NCBI GenBank assembly: GCA_000435195.1
Contig: FR880213.1
Span: 21,618 to 29,367 of the forward strand
DNA: 7,750 nucleotides
Reading direction: 5' to 3'
Origin: Clostridium sp. CAG:169
Lineage (GTDB): Bacteria > Bacillota > Clostridia > Oscillospirales > Ruminococcaceae
Shown here: in pieces, positions 4,818-7,750 of the stretch
Position numbering within the stretch: position 1 is the stretch's first letter
How the letters are laid out: each line of letters starts with the position of its first letter
Position numbers and translations under genes: made by a program
The notes under the pieces: generated by a model
What the model was told of the DNA's origin: nothing
Database searches by the model: none
The model's input: only the letters and a program-made list of their open reading frames with translations

Positions 4818-5855
4818 ATGGCAGAAACAAGACGCCTTACCGAGATGACAAAAGGGGCAGGTTGAGGAGCTAAAATAGGCCCACAGGCCCTGGCGCAGGT
4901 TCTGCACCAGTTACCGAAATTTACCGACGAAAAATTGATCGTAGGTTTTGACACCAGCGACGACGCCTTGGTCTATAAGGTTCGAGATGACCTGGCGGTC
5001 GTGCAGACCGTGGACTTTTTCCCTCCGATCGTGGACGACCCATATACCTTTGGTCAGATTGCGGCAGCCAATTCCCTCAGCGATATTTACGCAATGGGCG
5101 GAGACCCGACGCTGTCGATGAATCTGATCTGTTTCCCGACCTGCCTGCCGATGGACATTATGGCAAAAATCATGCAGGGCGGCGCGGACAAGGTCAAGGA
5201 AGCCGGAGCCATCATTGCCGGCGGGCACACCATCGAGGATTCTGAGCCGAAGTATGGACTGTGCGTCACCGGCTTCATCCATCCCGACCATGTAATGGAA
5301 AACAGCAACTGCAAGGAAGGCGACCTGCTGGTGCTGACCAAACCTTTGGGCATCGGCGTGCTGACCACCGCGAACAAAGCGCAGCTGCTGGATCAGCAGA
5401 CCTATGACCAGATGGTGGAAGCGATGGCGACCCTCAACAAGTACGGCAAGGACGTGATGATGGAAGTGGGCGCAAATGCCTGCACCGACGTCACCGGCTT
5501 TGGCTTGGTGGGACACGCCAGCGAGATGGCAAAGGGAAGCGATGTGACCATCGAGCTGTTCAGCAAGGACATTCCAATCATCGAGGCGGCAATCGACTTT
5601 GCCAAAATGGGTATCATCCCATCGGGTGCATACAACAACCTGGCATTTGTAAAGGACGACGTTCAATTTGCCGACAGCGTGCCGCAGCACATCCAGGATT
5701 TGCTGGTGGACCCCATCACCTCGGGCGGTCTGCTGATTTCGCTGCCGGAGGAAAAGGCGTATGAGCTGGTGGAAAAGCTCAAAGGAGTGACCATCTGCAA
5801 TGCCATCGTAGGCAGAGTGGTCAAAAAGCAGGAAAAAGCCATCGTTGTTCTGTAA
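4818..5855 (+). CDS. selD: Selenide, water dikinase (selenophosphate synthetase), selenocysteine-containing
   Basis: SelD makes selenophosphate from selenide and ATP, the selenium donor for selenocysteine and selenouridine synthesis; it is cytoplasmic. The full frame of 345 residues starts at the ATG preceded by AAAGGAGG and reads through an in-frame UGA at 4863-4865 (residue 16). Residues 13-22 read GAG-Sec-GAKIGP, so the UGA sits where E. coli SelD has catalytic Cys17, and Lys19 matches its essential Lys20. Downstream are the ATP/Mg2+-binding elements: DD at 48-49, TVDFFPP at 64-70, SLSDIYAMGGDP at 87-98 (Asp89), AGGHTIED at 134-141, KPLGIGVLTT at 175-184, TDVTGFG at 223-229 (Asp224) and DPITSGG at 298-304. 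Length equals that of E. coli SelD (347). No frame damage exists elsewhere, so this is recoding, not a pseudogene. It is a single gene with its own promoter and terminator, divergent from the LysR gene. selA, selB and selC must lie elsewhere. Confidence 0.97.
4863..4910 (+). promoter_or_regulatory. UGA recoding site with bacterial SECIS-like hairpin
   Basis: The UGA at 4863-4865 is followed by a hairpin inside the coding sequence. CTGGCGCAG (4890-4898) pairs with CTGCACCAG (4902-4910) in nine positions, with one C-A mismatch, around a GTT loop (4899-4901). The loop begins with G and follows 33 bases after the UGA, within the spacing reported for bacterial SECIS elements (roughly 16-37). In bacteria this element binds the elongation factor SelB, which delivers Sec-tRNA. 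A shorter competing hairpin (GGCC, CACA loop, GGCC) sits just before it. Confidence 0.8.
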
Positions 5856-5877
5856 GGCGGATGCAATGCAAAATAAA

Positions 5878-5906
5878 AGCCGATGTGACAATTTGTCACA
5901 TCGGCT
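5878..5906. terminator. Bidirectional intrinsic terminator of selD and the converging gene pair
   Basis: AGCCGATGTGACAA (5878-5891) and its exact complement (5893-5906) form a long near-continuous stem, in practice with a small loop at the centre. Four A precede it and five T end it on the plus strand, so it serves both selD and the minus-strand genes that end at 5939. Confidence 0.93.
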
Positions 5907-5938
5907 TTTTGCTGTTGGCAGATAGAACGATTGAATCG

Positions 5939-6376
5939 TCAGGATTGGTACAGGAAAAAGCCTTCGGAGCGGGCAATCGTCTGCGCCAAGTTGAGCAGCT
6001 GCTGCGACGGATGGTAGAGGGAAAGGCTGAGGGCATCCCATTCAAAGACCAGCAGCGATTCCTCCTGCCAAAACAGCAGGTACAGCGAACCGGAGTGGTT
6101 TTCCATGACGGTATCGACCGCCTGTTCAATCAACTGCGGGCTGGGTTGTTCCTTCCAGCCGTCCCACAGGGCAAAGGCGGGGAAAAAACAGAGCAGCTTG
6201 AGGAGGATATTGACGATTCGGTTTTTGATTTCCCGCCGTTTTTCACCGTTGAGCAGGTGGTATTGTATGGTGCGAAACTGTGAAAGGGCAGCCGGCGGTA
6301 TCGGCTGCGGCAGAAAATCAATGAAATAGCAGGGCGTTTGCAGAAGCTCTTCGAGCCTGCGGTTTTTATCTTCCAT
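5939..6376 (-). CDS. Hypothetical protein, 145 residues
   Basis: I do not recognise an established domain. The protein starts MEDKNRRLEELLQTP and then carries an aromatic-proline segment (CYFIDFLPQPIPP, about residues 16-28). A basic helix follows at 40-55, then a hydrophobic stretch around residues 54-66 (IVNILLKLLCFFPAF) too short and interrupted to be a sure membrane helix. The second half alternates hydrophobic beta-like segments (SLYLLFWQEESLLVFEW at about 90-106) and ends in a short helix. The ATG at 6376 has an AAGGAGG site about seven bases before it; upstream in-frame codons belong to the overlapping membrane gene. It is the second gene of a two-gene transcript with the membrane protein at 6366-6563, overlapping by 11 bases, which implies linked expression and probably a linked role. 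Confidence 0.78.
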   Translation of the reverse strand: MEDKNRRLEELLQTPCYFIDFLPQPIPPAALSQFRTIQYHLLNGEKRREIKNRIVNILLKLLCFFPAFALWDGWKEQPSPQLIEQAVDTVMENHSGSLYLLFWQEESLLVFEWDALSLSLYHPSQQLLNLAQTIARSEGFFLYQS

Positions 6377-6563
6377 GGGAGTCCTCCTTTTTGGAGTGGG
6401 ATGTCCGATATTTCTGATAGATGGCAACCAGCAGATTGCCGATGCAAAAAAGCAGGACACAGCCGCATACCACCAGGTCGGCAGTGGTCAGCAGGTTTCC
6501 GGTGATGCGTTTTGCCAGATAGTAGAGGGTCCAAATCAGGGCAAGGAGAGAAAAGGTTTTCAT
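6366..6563 (-). CDS. Small membrane protein, 65 residues
   Basis: This short protein is made of two hydrophobic helices (about residues 4-18, SLLALIWTLYYLA, and 28-49, ADLVVCGCVLLFCIGNLLVAI). They are joined by a basic loop (KRITGN), and a strongly charged hydrophilic tail (QKYRTSHSKKEDSHGR) follows. The basic tail suggests both ends face the cytoplasm. The ATG at 6563 is preferred: GGAGG stands seven bases before it, while the TTG just upstream is only four bases away. It is the first gene of a pair; its end overlaps the start of the 145-residue protein gene. A good promoter lies at 6608-6637. The family is unknown to me. Confidence 0.75.
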   Translation of the reverse strand: MKTFSLLALIWTLYYLAKRITGNLLTTADLVVCGCVLLFCIGNLLVAIYQKYRTSHSKKEDSHGR

Positions 6564-6607
6564 CAAGACACCTCCTGGATGTACAACCAGTTGGATGGGT
6601 TGTTTTC

Positions 6608-6637
6608 AGTGTAACACAGGGAAGAAAAGAAAATCAA
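6608..6637 (-). promoter_or_regulatory. Sigma-A promoter of the two-gene hypothetical operon
   Basis: On the minus strand, TTGATT (6637-6632) and TACACT (6613-6608) are 18 bases apart, and the -10 carries a TGn extension (TGTTACACT). The predicted start is near 6601, with a leader of about 38 bases before the ATG at 6563. This supports independent transcription from ychF. Confidence 0.7.
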
Positions 6638-6666
6638 TCCAGGCAGATAAGAACGCGCAAAGAAAA

Positions 6667-6699
6667 AACCCTCGACCGATTTTGCATCGGTCGAGGGTT
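6667..6699 (-). terminator. Intrinsic terminator of ychF
   Basis: A 14-bp perfect stem (AACCCTCGACCGAT with its complement) closes a five-base loop. On the minus strand it is followed by a T-rich run, just after the ychF stop codon at 6712. It separates ychF from the promoter of the next two genes. Confidence 0.93.
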
Positions 6700-6711
6700 G
6701 CTGTTTTGGAT

Positions 6712-7750
6712 TTATACGTTGAAGCGGAAGAGAACAACGTCGCCGTCCTGCATCACATATTCTTTGCCTTCGGAGCGGACCAGACCCTTTTCCTTGGCAG
6801 CAGCGATGGAGCCGTTGGCAATCAGGTCCTCAAAGGAAATGACCTCTGCACGGATGAAGCCGCGCTCAAAGTCGCTGTGAATCTTGCCGGCAGCCTGCGG
6901 TGCTTTGGTGCCGCGGGTGATGGTCCATGCGCGGACCTCCGGTTTGCCTGCGGTGAGGTAGGAGATGAGTCCGAGCAGGTGGTAGCCAGCCTTGATCAGA
7001 CGGTCCAGACCGGATTCCTGCAAGCCCAGCTCCTCCAGGAACATCATCTTGTCCTCGGTGGACATATCGGAGATTTCCTCCTCCAGACGGGCACAGATCG
7101 GAACGACCTCCGAGTTTTCCTCGCGGGCAACCTCCAGCACCTCGTTATAGAAGGGGTTGGAGTCCAGTTTGCCGTTGAAATCGTTGTCGCTCATGTTGGC
7201 AACATAGATGATTGGCTTGTTGGAAAGCAGCGGGATGTCCGCCATAATCTGTTTTTCCTCGTCGGTAAAGTCCATGCTGCGGGCGGATTTGCCCTCCTCC
7301 AGATGGGCTTTGACGCGGTTGAGCAGATCGACCTCTGCCAGATACTTTTTGTCACCTTTGGCAGCTTTGACCGCTTTGTCGATGCGTCGGTCCAGAATGT
7401 CCAGGTCGGAGAAAATCAGCTCCAGATTGATGACCTCGATGTCGCGGCGCGGACCGATGCTGCCCTCTACATGGACAATCTCTCCGTCCTCAAAGCAGCG
7501 GACGACGTGGACGATGGCATCCACCTCACGGATGTTGGAGAGAAATTTATTTCCCAGACCCTCGCCCTTGGAAGCGCCCTTGACCAGACCTGCGATGTCC
7601 ACAAATTCGATGACGGCAGGGGTAATCTTTTCCGGGTCGTACATCTTTGCCAGTGCATCCAGACGGTGGTCGGGAACAGCAACGGTGCCGATGTTTGGTT
7701 CGATGGTGCAGAAGGGGTAGTTGGCAGACTGTGCGCCTGCGTTGGTGATT
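6712..7750 (-). CDS. ychF: Redox-regulated ATPase/GTPase YchF (Obg family, OLA1-like), N-terminally cut by window edge
   Basis: YchF is a conserved ribosome-associated P-loop NTPase of the Obg family that prefers ATP; it influences translation and stress responses. The 345 visible residues begin ITNAGAQSANYPFCTIEPN. By alignment from memory with the E. coli protein (363 residues), about 21 residues holding the P-loop lie beyond the window. Present are the switch II/G3 region FVDIAGLVKGASKGEGLGN, the HVVRCFED segment, the coiled-coil insertion with Lys/Glu-rich helices, the G4-equivalent region YVANMSDND, and the C-terminal TGS domain, with KPEVRAWTI, APQAAGKIHSDFERGFIRAEVISFEDL and a terminal FRFNV. 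The G4 motif reads NMSD, where most YchF proteins have an Asn-x-x-Glu. The stop is followed by a strong terminator. Confidence 0.97.
   Translation of the reverse strand, partial: ITNAGAQSANYPFCTIEPNIGTVAVPDHRLDALAKMYDPEKITPAVIEFVDIAGLVKGASKGEGLGNKFLSNIREVDAIVHVVRCFEDGEIVHVEGSIGPRRDIEVINLELIFSDLDILDRRIDKAVKAAKGDKKYLAEVDLLNRVKAHLEEGKSARSMDFTDEEKQIMADIPLLSNKPIIYVANMSDNDFNGKLDSNPFYNEVLEVAREENSEVVPICARLEEEISDMSTEDKMMFLEELGLQESGLDRLIKAGYHLLGLISYLTAGKPEVRAWTITRGTKAPQAAGKIHSDFERGFIRAEVISFEDLIANGSIAAAKEKGLVRSEGKEYVMQDGDVVLFRFNV

Noticed and set aside
4818..4865. Nonsense mutation making selD a pseudogene
   Set aside because: The stop is a UGA precisely at the catalytic position known to be Sec in many SelD proteins, a suitable hairpin follows, and the rest of the gene is intact.
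4935..5855. SelD as a shorter 306-residue protein starting at TTG 4935
   Set aside because: It would lack the active-site Sec/Lys region and has no RBS; the ATG at 4818 has a strong RBS, a consensus promoter and SelD-like residues on both sides of the UGA.
4911..6041. Long minus-strand open frame of 376 codons opposite selD
   Set aside because: Its composition (His/Gln/Val/Asp-rich) is typical of an antisense shadow; the plus strand encodes clear SelD motifs, and the frame runs through a terminator.
6583..6603. Inverted repeat ACAACC-N9-GGTTGT between the promoter and RBS of the small membrane gene
   Set aside because: The predicted transcription start (about 6601) falls within one arm and the arms are only six pairs, so I cannot support a function.
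1..7750. Mobile elements, CRISPR array, tRNA/rRNA genes or a defence island
   Set aside because: No transposase, integrase, spaced repeat array, cloverleaf-like sequence or nuclease gene was found on reading both strands; the genes are housekeeping, transport, regulatory or unknown.

Overview
The window looks like an ordinary chromosomal segment of an anaerobic Firmicute, most likely a clostridial or Oscillospiraceae-type bacterium. The evidence is strong AGGAGG-type ribosome binding sites, sigma-A promoters, moderately GC-rich genes separated by AT-rich spacers, and a selenoprotein form of selenophosphate synthetase (SelD) beside a LysR regulator of the selenium-associated type. I see no insertion sequence, phage gene, CRISPR array, tRNA or rRNA. 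No gap between genes exceeds 300 bases; the longest is the lysR-selD spacer of 259 bases.

Layout, left to right. At 1-1267 (+) lies the end of an ABC importer operon: a permease of the nitrate/sulfonate/taurine type, cut by the window edge, and an overlapping ATPase gene. At 1322-2194 (-) is a patatin-like hydrolase of the YjjU type. It is divergent from a small stand-alone AAA/ABC-like ATPase at 2384-3136 (+), whose leader carries a 31-bp imperfect palindrome. At 3177-3566 (-) is an unrecognised 129-residue protein. At 3656-4558 (-) is a LysR-type regulator, divergent from selD at 4818-5855 (+). At 5939-6563 (-) are two overlapping small genes of unknown function, one membrane and one soluble. 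At 6712-7750 (-) is the GTPase/ATPase YchF, missing about 21 N-terminal residues at the window edge. All three tail-to-tail junctions (near 1280, 3150 and 5890) hold compact hairpins that can terminate transcription from either side. A further hairpin terminates ychF.

The most informative part is 3656-5855. The selD reading frame contains an in-frame UGA at codon 16, exactly at the catalytic Cys/Sec position of SelD. A hairpin resembling a bacterial SECIS follows it. A conventional gene caller would miss the first 39 codons. The divergent LysR gene and selD share a spacer with a near-consensus selD promoter, an extended -10 lysR promoter and three short inverted repeats. One of these is centred near -64 relative to the predicted selD start, the usual LysR-activator position; another overlaps the lysR promoter. 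Together they suggest a self-regulated selenium-metabolism control unit. Apart from this, I found no convincing undescribed multi-gene system; the unknown proteins at 3177-3566 and 5939-6563 are the least understood parts.
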